Of a stretch of 64,000 nucleotides of DNA, positions 10,030-19,308 are shown one piece after another. This stretch comes from Deltaproteobacteria bacterium (GTDB lineage: Bacteria > UBA10199 > GCA-002796325 > JACPFF01): contig JACPFF010000004.1 in assembly GCA_016183065.1 (NCBI GenBank), positions 62,001-126,000 of the forward strand. Direction: 5' to 3'. The notes under the pieces were generated by a model that did not search any database, was not told the origin of the DNA, and saw only the letters and a program-made list of their open reading frames with translations. Each line of letters opens with the position of its first letter. The first letter of the stretch is position 1. Made by a program: the position numbers and the translations under genes.

Positions 10030-10059
10030 CGAAATCTTCGTCCCCCGTGATATAGTATT

Positions 10060-11118
10060 TCAACGTTTAATGATCGGTTTTCCGCCACGGCTCATGGCCG
10101 CGCCGCGAATAAAGTCGACCTGGCCGCCGATCCCGCTATAGAACCGGTACCCGACGGAATCCGACACGACCTGGCCGGTGAGGTCCACCTCCAGCGCACT
10201 ATTGATGGCGATCATCCGATGATGTTGCGCAATGACTTGGGGATTATTCACGTAATCCGACGGGTAAAAATCGATATGCGGGTTTTCATCGACGTACTCG
10301 TACAACGTTCGTGTCCCGATACAGAAGGAGGCCACGGTCTTCCCCGGATGAAGCGTCTTCTTCCGGTTATTGATCGTCCCCCGTTCCAGGCACGCAATAA
10401 TGCCGTCACTAAACATTTCCGTGTGGACCCCGAGATCGTTGTGCTGATCGAGATACCGGAGGACGGCATCGGGTATTTTTCCAATGCCCATCTGCAACGT
10501 GGACCCATCCTCGATGAGTTGCGCCACATACTGGCCAATCTGCAATGTCACGGCATCGAGTGTCGGCGGGGGGATCTCGGGGAGTGGGGTCTCGCACTCA
10601 AAAATCGCGTCGATATGATTCAGATGGATAAAGCTCTGTCCCATGGTGCGGGGCGAACGGGCATTCATCTGGGCAATGATATGTCTGGCCGAGGCACAGG
10701 CCGCCGCCACTACATCGACGGAGACCCCGAGTGAGCAATATCCCTGCGCATCAGGGGGGCCGACCTGGACCAAGGCCACATCCACCGGGAGCACCTTGGA
10801 ACGGAAGAGTTCCGGGATTTCGGAGAGGAAGCAGGGGGTATAATCGGCATGCCCCAGACGCACAGCCTCGCGTGTACCAGCCCCGAGAAAGAGGGAGTTC
10901 GTCCGGAGATGCGGGAGATAGGATGGCGCGGTCCAGGGTGTCTCACCCAGGGTCAGGATGTGGACAATTTCCAGGTCCCGGAATTGCTCCACGTGACGGA
11001 GAAATTCCTCCATGAGGGCCAGCGGGACCGCCGCGTTGGATCCGACAAAGAGCCGGTTCCCATTGCGAATGAGCTCGGGCCACATTGCGGGACGAAGTCG
11101 TTGTGCGTCGGGGATCAT
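10060..11118 (-). CDS. Acetyl-CoA hydrolase/CoA-transferase family (4-hydroxybutyrate CoA-transferase-like)
   Basis: 352 residues from ATG 11118; ATG 11145 is possible. The reading frame is open further up to 11346 but would run into the divergent cysK-like gene. The AtoA/Cat1-type fold is shown by LFVGSNAAVPLAL near the start, VDVALVQVGPPDAQGYCSLG, LQMGIGKIPDAVL and the TEMFSDG motif, whose glutamate normally forms the CoA-thioester. It exchanges CoA between short acyl groups in the cytoplasm; the substrate cannot be told. It is 30 bases downstream of the PFK gene's start on the same strand, so the two are likely co-transcribed. Confidence 0.85.
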   Translation of the reverse strand: MIPDAQRLRPAMWPELIRNGNRLFVGSNAAVPLALMEEFLRHVEQFRDLEIVHILTLGETPWTAPSYLPHLRTNSLFLGAGTREAVRLGHADYTPCFLSEIPELFRSKVLPVDVALVQVGPPDAQGYCSLGVSVDVVAAACASARHIIAQMNARSPRTMGQSFIHLNHIDAIFECETPLPEIPPPTLDAVTLQIGQYVAQLIEDGSTLQMGIGKIPDAVLRYLDQHNDLGVHTEMFSDGIIACLERGTINNRKKTLHPGKTVASFCIGTRTLYEYVDENPHIDFYPSDYVNNPQVIAQHHRMIAINSALEVDLTGQVVSDSVGYRFYSGIGGQVDFIRGAAMSRGGKPIIKR

Positions 11119-11254
11119 TGGTCCGTGCGCTCCGACAGCCTCCATACAGCAAGGCGATGGGGACGACAACACTTTGAAGGACTTCTGGTACTCCACGTGT
11201 CGACCATCGATTCCTATTGCAGATGGATGGGAGACGCCATAGAGAGAGGGCCCT
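11119..11254. promoter_or_regulatory. Divergent promoter region
   Basis: 136 bases between the leftward CoA-transferase start and the rightward cysteine-synthase-like start. It must carry both promoters. No unambiguous -35/-10 boxes were identified by eye. Confidence 0.4.
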
Positions 11255-12208
11255 ATGCTTTCCATGATTCCCGGGAAAACGCCGCTGGTCTCTGTTGGTG
11301 CCATCCGTGCCAAATTGGAATGCACGAACCCCTGTGGGAGCATCAAGGATCGGATTGCCGCCTATATCCTCCGCTGCAGCCTGGCCCAGGGACTCCTCAA
11401 ACCCCATCAACCGATCGTCGAGGCCACGAGTGGCAATACCGGCATTTCGCTCGCCTACTATGCCCGTGCCCTCGGTCATCCGGTGACGATTATCATGCCG
11501 GAGCAGATGACCGAGGAGCGGAAGAAAGCCATTCGCGATCTCGGCGCGACACTCCGGTTATGTTCTGCCGCAGGGAGTTTTGCCGAGGCCGTCGCCTGGC
11601 GTGACACCTTGGTGGAGAGCAAGGGCTATTTTTCGACCGATCAATTTGCCAATCCGCTCAATGTTGCCTGTCATCGCGAAACGACGGGCCAGGAGATTCT
11701 TGCACAGGTCGGCGAAGGTCCGGTCGATTGTTTCGTGGCCGGCGTCGGGACCGGTGGGACCCTGCTCGGCGTGGGTCGCGCCTTGCGTGCGGTCTACCCG
11801 CAGATACAGGTCGTGGCCGTGGAGCCGACAGAATCTGCGGTGCTCAGCGGTCGTCCGCCGGGGTCGCACGGGATCTTCGGTATCGGGGATGGATTCATTC
11901 CGCCCATTCTCTGCGATGCTGAAGGACGGCTCAGCCGCGAGATCGATGCGGTCGAGACCGTCTCCACGGCCGAGGCCATTGCCGCGGCCCAACAGATCAA
12001 GGAGACCTTCGGATTTTGTGTCGGGGTCTCCTCGGGGGCCAATTTTTTCGTGGCGTCACGACTCGCCAGGCGGTTTCGACAGGTGGTCACGATCTTTCCC
12101 GACGGATATTACAAATATCGATCCCAGGGATTGGTCCATTGTGCCTCAGCGCGCTGCCCCTACGAACATCCGCGCGATGGAGTGATCCGGGAGCTTGCGT
12201 CCACATAA
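11255..12208 (+). CDS. Cysteine synthase / PLP-dependent beta-replacement enzyme
   Basis: 317 residues of the CysK/CysM/CBS fold-type II family. Visible motifs are GKTPLV near residue 7, CGSIKDR with the PLP Schiff-base lysine at K31, ATSGNTGIS, VGTGGTLLGVGRAL and a late SSGANFF loop that holds the PLP phosphate or pyrimidine side. The likely reaction is O-acetylserine (or O-phosphoserine) plus sulfide to cysteine. The N-terminus is shorter than in classical CysK by a few residues, and the C-terminus has extra cysteines (HCASARC). ATG 11264 is an alternative start. A cystathionine beta-synthase-like role cannot be excluded. Confidence 0.88.
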   Translation: MLSMIPGKTPLVSVGAIRAKLECTNPCGSIKDRIAAYILRCSLAQGLLKPHQPIVEATSGNTGISLAYYARALGHPVTIIMPEQMTEERKKAIRDLGATLRLCSAAGSFAEAVAWRDTLVESKGYFSTDQFANPLNVACHRETTGQEILAQVGEGPVDCFVAGVGTGGTLLGVGRALRAVYPQIQVVAVEPTESAVLSGRPPGSHGIFGIGDGFIPPILCDAEGRLSREIDAVETVSTAEAIAAAQQIKETFGFCVGVSSGANFFVASRLARRFRQVVTIFPDGYYKYRSQGLVHCASARCPYEHPRDGVIRELAST

Positions 12209-12297
12209 TATCTGTGTGGAGGATCCGCCGGGTTCCCTTTCGCATCACAGCATGGTAAGCTCTTGTCATCGTCCGTCGAAATGACCTGGGGGGGGGT

Positions 12298-13779
12298 ATG
12301 ATCACAATCCCATCATCATGGCATGGTCTCCAAAGCCGATGGCTGATCGGCCTCTGTTACCTGGGGCTCCTCTGCGCATGTGGTGGCACGGGAAGTCCCT
12401 CGGCAACAGAAACGGAGACCGAGACAGAGGGTGGGACGACGACGAGTTCGGGGTATCATATCGTCGGGACGGTATCGTCTGTCACCGTCAATGCGTCCCT
12501 CGGGAAGGCGCAAGAGACCGCGACCGTGACCGATGTGATCGCGGTCAGTCCAGGGACGGGCGATGTCAGCTGCAAATCGGCGACGGTCGATGCCACGGCC
12601 GGAACGTTTGACCTCAAGGTGGCCAGTGGCCGACCGTGGATTTTGTTCTTTATCGATGCGTACCGCACGCAAGCCAACATGTTCCTGGGGCATTTCCGGA
12701 CCTCAACCCTCGATACGTTGACGCCGACGACCACGGAAGGGACCGCCCAGCTCGGATCGGTCACCGTGAATGCCGAGAGTGGTGTGGCCACGTCCACCAC
12801 GGACCACACCGAGATCATCGATGACCTGGGGGTCGATAGTGAAACCGCCGAGGTCGTGGGTGAGGTCGATGATGTTGCGACGCGCTATAGTAATCCTGAT
12901 CTCGATGGGGATGGTACGGTCGATTGTCAGACCGAGAGCGGGGATGAGGACGCCACGGCCGCGCCGCAGGGGCAGCTCGATTTTCATGTGCGCTTCAACA
13001 TGCTGATCAACGGGACGCAGTCGCGCGTGAACAATATGATCGGTCGGTTCTTCGATACCGCAACCACCACGGCGCAATATGAGAGTACGGGCGTCTATGT
13101 CAATTATCTCGATAGTTTCTCCACGGCGGCCTCCGGGAACGTCACCTGCGCCGACTCGGCCGTTACGACGAGCGAAGGCGGGGCATTGGCCGCCAATACC
13201 GCTACGACCGCCGTCACAGAAAACGCCTTCGGAAACTATCATGGCTTTGGCATCAATATCGTCAATACCTCGGAGCTTCCATCGGGACGGATCGTCTTTG
13301 CCATGGGAACGAAAACGCTCACGTTCACCGGGGTCGACACGCCGAGTCTGGCTGAACTCACGGCCCCGACCGGACGCATTTTCCCCTTTCTTTCGCTGAC
13401 ATTGACTGACGCCAGTTGCACCACAGAGTGCACGGTATCGAGTATTGAGTATCAATGGCTCAAGAAAACGGCAGGCGGATGGGAGGAAGTCACCGTGGCG
13501 GAGCTCTCCCTCCTCATACGCGCCGGGACGCCGTTGTTCGGTTTTCGTGTCGATGAGAATGCCAACACGACCGTCGGTTTTGCCATCCCCATCTCGCAGG
13601 TCTCCGGGACGATTGCCTGGAGTGCGGAGAATGCGACCCTCTCCGGTGTCACGTCGACGCAATTGATAAATCTCGTCACGACGCAGATCTGCCATGTCGG
13701 TCTGAGCTACGATGACCAGTTGGGGATGCGCTATTTTGAGACAATTGAAAATGCCGTGGGGAGCTGTGGCGATACATAG
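12298..13779 (+). CDS. Large predicted lipoprotein, unknown function
   Basis: 493 residues. The signal peptide ends in a lipobox LLCAC at about residue 28, followed by a Thr/Glu-rich linker (ETETETEGG). The remainder is Thr/Ser/Val-rich and beta-like. It includes a short Asp-rich segment, NPDLDGDGTVD, resembling a calcium-binding loop, and a number of cysteines that could pair in the periplasm. The start follows a run of Gs (GGGGGGG) acting as a Shine-Dalgarno. No family recognised. It resembles the lipoproteins at 41.2-42.4 and 55.5-56.9 kb in composition. Confidence 0.78.
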   Translation: MITIPSSWHGLQSRWLIGLCYLGLLCACGGTGSPSATETETETEGGTTTSSGYHIVGTVSSVTVNASLGKAQETATVTDVIAVSPGTGDVSCKSATVDATAGTFDLKVASGRPWILFFIDAYRTQANMFLGHFRTSTLDTLTPTTTEGTAQLGSVTVNAESGVATSTTDHTEIIDDLGVDSETAEVVGEVDDVATRYSNPDLDGDGTVDCQTESGDEDATAAPQGQLDFHVRFNMLINGTQSRVNNMIGRFFDTATTTAQYESTGVYVNYLDSFSTAASGNVTCADSAVTTSEGGALAANTATTAVTENAFGNYHGFGINIVNTSELPSGRIVFAMGTKTLTFTGVDTPSLAELTAPTGRIFPFLSLTLTDASCTTECTVSSIEYQWLKKTAGGWEEVTVAELSLLIRAGTPLFGFRVDENANTTVGFAIPISQVSGTIAWSAENATLSGVTSTQLINLVTTQICHVGLSYDDQLGMRYFETIENAVGSCGDT

Positions 13780-13869
13780 GACCGATCGATCGAGCGTAGG
13801 GTCTGATCGATTTCACCGATGATGAGGGGAGAGGACCCGCACACCATTGTTTGATTGTGCCGACAGAAT

Positions 13870-14739
13870 CTATCGTCGAGCATGGCGTTCCTCGCAGTCG
13901 TTGGTCACGGTTACGCGATGGACGTCGTCGATATGTTCCCCGCGACAGCGGAGATGGTCGATACGAATGCGGCCCCAATCGTGTGCGCGTTCGCAGGGAC
14001 GCCAATGGGTTTCCTCGGTACAGTGGTCGGCATACCGGTCTACATAGAGGCGCAGGCCGCTTTCGGTGTTGAGGATGGCTGCAAGCATTGTCCGCGATTG
14101 GTGATATTGCTGGGACGCCTCTTCCAGTGGCGATTGCTGGAGGGTGGAGAATGGGGTTGCCTTGAGCATGATCGCGCCAATCTCTTCCGGACGGATCGCA
14201 TTAAAGATCGTCTCCTCCTGTTCGGCGGCCAGATAGAGCTGCGATGCCTGCTGCCAGATGGTTGTGGCTGCGGATCGATGGGCCGTGGCCACCTCCTCGA
14301 CCGCTGCAGCGGTGTGGCACTGTGGTACGGTCTCGGTCTGGAGGCACGTGAGCAATGCGCGCGCCCCATGAAGGACGCGGTCCTCAAAGGGGGAGAGGTC
14401 GGGGACCTCCCCGGGGGCCATGAGATCGATCCAGAATCGGGCCAGGCGGGGAGAGAGCGAGACAATGGGACGGCGTTCGCGGAGCCCGTCATAGATTTTT
14501 CCGCGCGCTGTGACATGCAAAAGTCCTGTCACCGGGGCCTCTGCGGTGCCGAGCTGGTACCGGAGAAAGACGTCCCCGTCATGCGGTGCTGGACCGCGAT
14601 AGATGGTCACCTCGTCGCGCAGTCCGTAATCCTCGATGACGCGCGTCAGGGGACCGACATCATCCTTGTCCTGCAACCACGCTATCAGCTGTCGAATCGC
14701 CTCCATCGGGATCCGGTGTGATTCGCCCAATGTGCTCAT
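13870..14739 (-). CDS. Hypothetical cytoplasmic protein
   Basis: 289 residues from ATG 14739, which is preceded by a strong AAGGAGGTCT site. That is why this start is chosen over an upstream in-frame ATG at 14814. It is soluble, with no signal peptide. It has a helical N-terminus (MEAIRQLIAWLQDKDDVG) and a middle region of glutamine- and alanine-rich helices (AAEQEETIFNAI). The C-terminal tail is basic and cysteine/histidine-containing (HCTEETHWRPCERAHDWG). No domain recognised. It is transcribed away from the histidine kinase; repeat copy B lies between them. Confidence 0.65.
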   Translation of the reverse strand: MSTLGESHRIPMEAIRQLIAWLQDKDDVGPLTRVIEDYGLRDEVTIYRGPAPHDGDVFLRYQLGTAEAPVTGLLHVTARGKIYDGLRERRPIVSLSPRLARFWIDLMAPGEVPDLSPFEDRVLHGARALLTCLQTETVPQCHTAAAVEEVATAHRSAATTIWQQASQLYLAAEQEETIFNAIRPEEIGAIMLKATPFSTLQQSPLEEASQQYHQSRTMLAAILNTESGLRLYVDRYADHCTEETHWRPCERAHDWGRIRIDHLRCRGEHIDDVHRVTVTNDCEERHARR

Positions 14740-15182
14740 GAGACCTCCTTGATGGAGTGGAGTGTATGCAGAGCGCGTGCCAAGGTCGTCAGAGGCATCA
14801 GGCGCGGTCCGCACGTCTCACGGGGTTTGTACAATGAACGATCGCAGGACAGTCGTGATGCAAAGTCCGTCAGGAGTGACGAAGGGGTGGACACTATTGG
14901 AGGGGCTCACGTCGCCCCCTCCACCGGCAAAGCCGGTGGAGCCTCCCCCTCTCGCGCGCGGTGCGCGCTGGGGGACTTCCTCGTCCACCCGCTTTGCGGG
15001 TGCCCGGACTCGGTCGTCGCCACCGCCCCCCCAACGGGCACAGCCCGTTGGGCCCCACCAAAGCGCGCCCAACATATTGTGTTGCATGTGATCGTTGTAA
15101 TTTATTGAAATACATGGCAAAAAATCATTCAGCCGACTTTCCTTCGCTGGCGTTCCCAGGATACGGTATACTTAGGGGTACG
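14740..15182. other. Intergenic region containing repeat copy B
   Basis: 443 bases between divergent genes. The first 150 bases are unique sequence. Repeat copy B fills about 14890-15073, and the last 110 bases before the histidine kinase are AT-richer and probably carry its promoter. Confidence 0.6.
14890..15073. repeat. Modular palindromic repeat, copy B
   Basis: Leader ATTGGAGGGGCTCACGT. A hairpin follows with arms CTCCACCGGC and GCCGGTGGAG around AAA, then a GCGCGC-GGT-GCGCGC module and GGACTTCCTCGTCCACC. Next is a CACCCGC-TTT-GCGGGTG stem, then CGGACTCGGTCGTCGCCAC and a second hairpin with arms CCCAACGGGC and GCCCGTTGGG around ACA. Compared with copy A the first stem sequence is different yet still complementary. 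Confidence 0.9.
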
Positions 15183-16625
15183 ATGCAGGTGACCAAACGA
15201 CTCCATGGAATCACGGGACGGCTCCTCTTGGGCTTTGGGGTCGCCATCGCCGTGTTACTGATCCAGGCCAGTATCGGGGCCTATTACGATCACGCCTATC
15301 TCGAAAAACGGCAGGAAGCGAATGAACTCTGGCGTCTCGTTCACGGGCTCGAGGTGATGGGGCTCACCGTGGATCGCGTGGTCCGTCCGGCCCATCATGT
15401 CACCAAGACCTGGCAGGCGACAGCGGCTCAGGAAGTCTTTTCCGCCGAATATGCCCTCCTGCAGGGAGATATCCGCCAACTCATCGATGGCATGGCACAG
15501 CGGCGCTTTGCCATGCAGCAATTGGCCTCTCGTGTCGAAGAGGGGGCTGCCCAGCTCAATGTCTCGATGCAACGGTTTCTCTTTCTCGCCGGTGATGTGG
15601 AAAAACGGTTGAATGGCCACACCGAGGCCATCCCTGCGGCCGACATGACCAAGGCCCGTGCCCTCTTGACCGAGGTGAATGACGCCCAGCGCGTACTGCA
15701 GGTGCAGATCGGTGTCCTGCGGGAGGCACTGCAACACGAGGTTACGAGCCTCCATCGCATCATGGAAATGGGGATTCACCAACCGATCTGGATTACGTTC
15801 AGTGTGGCGGCGCTGATCGCGACCCTCCTGGCGTTGCTTGCGAGTTCGATCATCCGGGCCATTCGCGGACGCGTTGAGACCCTGACGCAGATGCTCGATA
15901 AGCAGCTCTATCATGATGTGGCGCGGTTGCAGGAACTAAGTGAAAAAAAGAGCAGTTTTGTCTCCTATGTGGCGCACGAACTGAAATCGCCGCTCTCCGT
16001 GATCCGGGGGAGCATGGGGAACATGATGGGGGGGGTCTATGGGCCGGTGAATGAGGCGCAACAACGGGCGATCCAGATGGTGCAACAGACCGTGGACCGG
16101 TTGGTCCGGATGATCCGCGATCTCCTCGACCTCTCGCGCATCGAAGTCGGCAAGTTGCCGCTCAAGGCCGAGGAGGTCGATTTCGGGGCCCTCGTGCGGC
16201 AGGTGGCGGACCATTATGCCGAAGAGTGTGCAGAAAAACGGCTCGCGTTCGAGCAGACGATTCCATCGGAGACGATCGCAGTGGCGGGTGACCGAGACCG
16301 TCTGGCGCAGGTGGTGATCAACCTTGTGACCAATGCCATCCAATACACCCCGGATCACGGGCATATCGCCCTCCGCGTGGAGCAGGCCGACGGGACGGTG
16401 CGGCTCGCCGTCGAGGATAGCGGTATGGGTATCCATGAGAATGATTTGGAACGGATCTTTCATTCCTATGAGCAGGTCGATCCGGGGGAACGTTCCGGTC
16501 ATGGCCTTGGTCTCCCAATTGCTCGCGAGATTGTGAAATTGCACGGCGGGAAGATCTGGGCCGAGTCGCAGTGGGGGAAGGGGACGCGCATGTTGGTGGA
16601 GCTCCCCCTCGGCACGGTGCAGTAA
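15183..16625 (+). CDS. Sensor histidine kinase (orphan)
   Basis: 480 residues from ATG 15183; earlier in-frame sequence is repeat. One membrane helix lies near residues 13-33 and a second near 200-222, with a 165-residue periplasmic helical sensor between them, similar in layout to 4-helix-bundle sensors. The cytoplasmic part has an H-box SYVAHELKSPL (His near residue 265), an N-box (NLVTNAIQYTPDHG) and G-boxes (DSGMGI, GHGLGLPI). It should autophosphorylate and pass phosphate to a response regulator. None is encoded nearby, so its partner is elsewhere. Confidence 0.9.
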   Translation: MQVTKRLHGITGRLLLGFGVAIAVLLIQASIGAYYDHAYLEKRQEANELWRLVHGLEVMGLTVDRVVRPAHHVTKTWQATAAQEVFSAEYALLQGDIRQLIDGMAQRRFAMQQLASRVEEGAAQLNVSMQRFLFLAGDVEKRLNGHTEAIPAADMTKARALLTEVNDAQRVLQVQIGVLREALQHEVTSLHRIMEMGIHQPIWITFSVAALIATLLALLASSIIRAIRGRVETLTQMLDKQLYHDVARLQELSEKKSSFVSYVAHELKSPLSVIRGSMGNMMGGVYGPVNEAQQRAIQMVQQTVDRLVRMIRDLLDLSRIEVGKLPLKAEEVDFGALVRQVADHYAEECAEKRLAFEQTIPSETIAVAGDRDRLAQVVINLVTNAIQYTPDHGHIALRVEQADGTVRLAVEDSGMGIHENDLERIFHSYEQVDPGERSGHGLGLPIAREIVKLHGGKIWAESQWGKGTRMLVELPLGTVQ

Positions 16626-16828
16626 GGGCGCGTCACCCGCGCTATAAAAAAATCTTGACGGTTCCAATGATCTGATGATAGCCGGACGATGTATGTCCAA
16701 GATCCATTCCGTCCACGCTGTCATGTGTATGTCCTGTATGGGGTGTTAACCACCCCACGTCCCGTTGTCCCTTCATGTCGTCGTGAATTCTTCTAAAAGC
16801 CGCCCCAGGTGGCAGAAGCGGGTTTTCC

Positions 16829-18085
16829 ATGGGACCACGGACAGTAGGCATCCTCTATCAACCCCTCGGGCATCCATCGCCCACGAATCTCTATCGCGGC
16901 CATCTGGCGCGGATGGTCGGTGCCGTGCACACCATGGGGATGCAGGCCATCGTCATGGTTCCTCCGCAGACCCCCGACGCGGCACTGCCGCAGGCCGGGG
17001 AAACGGTCGTCGCGCTTTCCACACCATTCACGCAGACCGCTGCGGTGGTTGAGGCCGTTGGGACCGCACATCGTCGCCATGGCTTTCACTATCTCTTTCC
17101 GTTCCAGGAATGCACGGTGTCGGTCGGTGCGTACAGCTGTGAGACGCACGACATTCCCGGTGTGCGTCCGTCGATCGCACAACGCTTTCGCGACAAGTGG
17201 GTCATGGCGCAGGCCGTGAAGGCCCTCGGTATTGTCGCCCCCCGGACGGTGCTGGTCCGTACCTCTGCCGAGGCAGAAGCGTTTGCCAACACGCATGGGT
17301 GGCCCATCATCCTGAAGCCGCGCGACGCGGCCGGGGCCGAGGGAGTCATCAAAATGGACTCTGCCGAGCAGTTGGCCACGGCATGGGAGGCCATCGCCGT
17401 ACCCCGCGGAGTGATCGCGCAGGAATTCATTGCGGGCGATGAATACCATGTCGATAGCATCGTCCGCAGTGGCCAGATCCTCTTTGCCGTGGCGTCGCGC
17501 TATTTCCGGCCCCTCCTCCACTTTCACGAACACCCCCCCGGTTCGGTCACACGCCTCCACCAGCGGACGCCCGGTGAGGAAGCGATGCTTGTCGCGAATG
17601 CGGCCGTCCTCTCCGGCCTCGGGCTGATCGATGGCATTGCCCACGTTGAATTTTTTCTCCGCAACGATCGACCGGTCTTTGGCGAGGCAGCGGCCCGCGT
17701 GGGGGGTGGTCATGCCGTCCCCACGGTCGAGGCGGCCACAGGGGTCCATCTTGCAGAGGCCTGGGCGCGTGCGGTCCTCGATCCGACCTATCAGATTGTG
17801 CCGTCCATCAATGGGCATGAGGTCGGCGGACAACTGTTACCCGCAGCGGCCGATGGGGTTATTGAGGCCGTGGTCTCGCCGGAGACATTGACCGGGGGAT
17901 CGTCACAATTACAGGACGCCACCTTCTGGTATCGCGTCGGCGACCACTTGCACGCGGCGACGCGATCGACCCGGATGTTCGGATATCTCCTCGGATCCGG
18001 GCCGACGGCGGCAGAGGTGACCACGCTGTTGCAGGAAGCGCTCGCGCGCTTTTGGGTCCGGACGCGCCGGGAGACTGTGGCCTGA
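16829..18085 (+). CDS. ATP-grasp domain ligase
   Basis: 418 residues. It has an N-terminal pre-ATP-grasp domain and a central ATP-grasp fold: ADP-holding segment WPIILKPRDAAGAEGV, then VIAQEFIAGDEYHVDSIV and the metal/ATP segment AHVEFFLRNDRPVFGEAAARVGGG. The layout matches carboxylate-amine or carboxylate-thiol ligases of the PurK/biotin-carboxylase-like type that make small peptides or amino-acid conjugates. The substrate cannot be predicted. A unique gap of about 200 bases with a TTGACG hexamer (16655-16660) precedes the start. hemH follows after 67 bases in the same direction. Confidence 0.82.
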   Translation: MGPRTVGILYQPLGHPSPTNLYRGHLARMVGAVHTMGMQAIVMVPPQTPDAALPQAGETVVALSTPFTQTAAVVEAVGTAHRRHGFHYLFPFQECTVSVGAYSCETHDIPGVRPSIAQRFRDKWVMAQAVKALGIVAPRTVLVRTSAEAEAFANTHGWPIILKPRDAAGAEGVIKMDSAEQLATAWEAIAVPRGVIAQEFIAGDEYHVDSIVRSGQILFAVASRYFRPLLHFHEHPPGSVTRLHQRTPGEEAMLVANAAVLSGLGLIDGIAHVEFFLRNDRPVFGEAAARVGGGHAVPTVEAATGVHLAEAWARAVLDPTYQIVPSINGHEVGGQLLPAAADGVIEAVVSPETLTGGSSQLQDATFWYRVGDHLHAATRSTRMFGYLLGSGPTAAEVTTLLQEALARFWVRTRRETVA

Positions 18086-18152
18086 CCCGCGCTTCGCCTG
18101 ACCCGCGCTTCATCTTGCACATTCTGATCGCATTCGGTACAGGTGGTGGCGT

Positions 18153-19193
18153 ATGGCCAAGCGTGGCGTCCTCCTCGTCAATCTGGGTACTCCTGCGGCG
18201 CCAACGCCGGGTGCCGTGCGACGCTATTTGCGGGCATTCCTCGGAGACCCACGAGTCCTCGATGGCCCGGCATGGCTCCGCTGGTTACTCCTCCACGTCG
18301 TGATCCTGCCGCGGCGTCCGCGTCGCTCCGCCGAGGCATATGCGCGCATTTGGACGGACGCCGGGTCGCCACTCCTCGTGCATGGGGAGCGCCTTCGGCA
18401 ACAACTGGCCGAACGTGTGGGAGGCGCCATGCCGGTTGCCTTGGCAATGCGATATGGCGTTCCATCAATTCGCGATCGATTGCGATCCCTGGCAGAGGTC
18501 GGAGTCGATCGTGTGACCGTGATGCCGCTCTTTCCGCACTATGCCACCTCCTCGTGGGGTTCTGCAGTGGCCAACGTCTATGCCGAAGCCGCGCGGTGTT
18601 GGAATACGCCGTCATTGCAGGTCGTGCCGCCCTATTTCGATCATCCCGACTATCTGGAACTCCTCGCAGCCCGGGTGCGTCCGCTGTTGACCGAGCTGCG
18701 ACCGGACAAGGTGGTGATCAGTTTCCACGGGCTCCCCGTGCGACAGCTCCGGAAGAGCGATCCTGCCCACGGCGCGTATTGTCTGCGCGTGCCGGGCTGT
18801 TGTGAACGGATGCGTCCCGAGAACGGCTGGTGCTATCGGGCACAGTGCATGGCCACGGCCCGTGGGGTCGCTGCCCGCTTGCGTCTTGCGCCCGACCACT
18901 ATCTCATCACCTTCCAGTCGCGGCTGGGACGCGAGCCGTGGATCGAGCCATACACCGACGTGACGGTGCGGACACTGGCACGGCAGGGGATACGGCGCGT
19001 CGTGATTCTCTCGCCGTCGTTTGTGGCGGACTGCCTGGAAACGCTCGAGGAGATCGGGATACTCGCCGCACGCGACTTTGTGCGGCATGGCGGCGAACGC
19101 CTGGTCCTGGTCCCGGCCCTGAACAGTGACCCGGCATGGGTCGACGTGGTGGCGGCGCTCATCACGAACGCGTGCAGGGAAAAAAACGTCTGA
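18153..19193 (+). CDS. hemH: Ferrochelatase
   Basis: 346 residues. Inserts Fe(II) into proto- or coproporphyrin at the end of heme synthesis. Motifs are KRGVLLVNLGTPAAPTPGAV at the start, VISFHGLPVRQ with the catalytic His, FQSRLGREPWIEPYT, and the C-terminal SPSFVADCLETLEEI signature. The start ATG follows a GGTGG sequence. Between the two lobes there are five cysteines in a short span (CLRVPGCCERMRPENGWCYRAQC). Classical enzymes lack this density; some bacterial ferrochelatases carry a [2Fe-2S] cluster, so a metal or Fe-S site is possible. hemB is 20 kb away. Confidence 0.94.
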   Translation: MAKRGVLLVNLGTPAAPTPGAVRRYLRAFLGDPRVLDGPAWLRWLLLHVVILPRRPRRSAEAYARIWTDAGSPLLVHGERLRQQLAERVGGAMPVALAMRYGVPSIRDRLRSLAEVGVDRVTVMPLFPHYATSSWGSAVANVYAEAARCWNTPSLQVVPPYFDHPDYLELLAARVRPLLTELRPDKVVISFHGLPVRQLRKSDPAHGAYCLRVPGCCERMRPENGWCYRAQCMATARGVAARLRLAPDHYLITFQSRLGREPWIEPYTDVTVRTLARQGIRRVVILSPSFVADCLETLEEIGILAARDFVRHGGERLVLVPALNSDPAWVDVVAALITNACREKNV

Positions 19194-19232
19194 AGGGGTT
19201 GATTTTTGCCGTTGGCATCGCTACAGCTCAGT

Positions 19233-19255
19233 CGTTGACTGTTGTCTGGTCAACG
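19233..19255. promoter_or_regulatory. Inverted repeat upstream of the DHS-like gene
   Basis: Arms CGTTGAC and GTCAACG around a 9-base spacer in the 115-base gap between hemH and the deoxyhypusine-synthase-like start. It could be an operator or a small hairpin. Two 7-base arms can occur by chance, so the support is weak. Confidence 0.3.
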
Positions 19256-19308
19256 ATGTGGGAACGAAGCAGACCGCTCACGGTTGTGACGCGCTCGAAG
19301 GAGAAACA

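Noticed and set aside
8845-10050. A 401-codon + strand frame opposite the PFK gene
   Set aside because: The minus strand has full phosphofructokinase motifs; the opposite frame is compositionally skewed with no known motif.
16655-16683. Sigma-70 promoter TTGACG with a -10 near ATAGCC
   Set aside because: The -10 match is poor and the spacing is uncertain, so it is mentioned only as a hexamer.
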